Both the position numbers and the translations under genes were made by a program. A stretch of DNA of 21,365 nt from a virus: IMG/VR virus record IMGVR_UViG_3300021378_000195, positions 1 through 21,365 of that record; one strand, given 5' to 3'. Below, one piece after another: positions 21,257-21,365 of the stretch. The notes under the pieces were generated by a model that was not told the DNA's origin, searched no databases, and saw nothing but the letters and a program-made list of their open reading frames with translations. Positions within the stretch are counted from its first letter, which is position 1. Each line of letters opens with the position of its first letter.

Positions 21257-21365
21257 CGGCTTCTAATGCCGCTACCCGCTTGCGAAGCTCCTGCAACTCG
21301 GCAACCAACAACGGAAAGAACGCTCTCTGCGCCCATGCCGAAGGCTGGAAGCCTTCTCCGTCTTC
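21231..21365 (-). CDS. 3' end of a tail fibre-like gene (partial, 44 aa visible)
   Basis: The open frame enters from the window edge and ends with TAG at 21233-21231, immediately before the terL start. The visible C-terminus, DGEGFQPSAWAQRAFFPLLVAELQELRKRVAALEAD..., has a heptad helix (PLLVAELQELRKRVAALEA). It resembles the end of peptidase_S74-type intramolecular chaperone domains or of phage minor tail proteins, where such a helix trimerises the fibre. The catalytic part, if any, lies outside the window. The assignment rests on this short tail only. The frame and the exact junction to terL are well supported. Confidence 0.6.
   Translation of the reverse strand, partial: EDGEGFQPSAWAQRAFFPLLVAELQELRKRVAALEADSGTKMYY

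Noticed and set aside
21130-21336. A 68-codon minus-strand frame overlapping the terL start
   Set aside because: It is in another frame from both terL and the fibre-like end and is Arg-rich. The other two frames explain the region fully with an exact stop-start junction.
1-21365. Integrase, attachment site, transposon, tRNA or CRISPR signals
   Set aside because: None was seen. The coding layout is continuous and the only repeats are short in-gene tandem units.

Overview
The window is about 21 kb of a tailed-phage genome, most likely a podovirus-type virus (Caudoviricetes) or a closely related prophage. The evidence is an uninterrupted virion-assembly module: large terminase, portal, scaffold, HK97-fold major capsid protein, head-tail adaptor, beta-propeller tail hub, appendage protein, then four candidate internal (ejection) proteins including a 2289-residue giant, then an endolysin. 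No tape measure, major tail tube or sheath gene is seen. No integrase, transposase, tRNA, rRNA or CRISPR array was found.

Layout. Positions 1-831 carry a tight plus-strand operon of five tiny genes (2-208, 205-384, 381-515, 512-715, 712-831), each overlapping the next by 4 nt. It meets the minus-strand late genes tail to tail at 831/832 with no intergenic base. Everything from 832 to 21365 is transcribed on the minus strand. Read in the direction of transcription (right to left) it runs: end of a tail fibre-like gene (21365-21231), terL (21230-19641), a three-gene cassette of zinc ribbon, membrane/coiled-coil protein and holin-like protein (19595-18808), portal (18802-16919), scaffold (16852-16016), major capsid protein (15991-14957), a small Cys/His protein (14885-14643), head-tail adaptor (14656-13994), beta-propeller tail hub (13994-12351), C1q-like appendage protein (12351-11542), internal virion proteins A, B, C and the giant D (11516-1829), amidase endolysin (1829-939) and a tiny acidic Cys protein (942-832).

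How it works together. Genes inside each unit are joined by TGATG, TAATG, GTGA or ATGA stop-start overlaps, so they are probably translationally coupled. Six copies of a composite motif (GGGACA, then about five bases often T-rich, then a GCC-like block and TATT) stand exactly at the unit boundaries: before terL, before the zinc-ribbon cassette, before scaffold/capsid, before the connector/tail unit, before internal protein A and before the giant protein. In five of the six the start codon lies 15-16 nt after GGGACA and lacks a good Shine-Dalgarno. I read these as phage-specific late promoters giving very short-leader mRNAs. A GC-rich terminator sits between the capsid gene and the next motif. 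This promoter set is the most interesting feature of the window.

Host. The endolysin C-terminal half matches a domain common in secreted surface proteins of Actinobacteria (ending in VVDVVGY), and the holin-like, zinc-ribbon and coiled-coil genes look like actinophage genes. An actinobacterial host, possibly aquatic, is therefore inferred, not proven. All family assignments come from reading the sequence without database searches.
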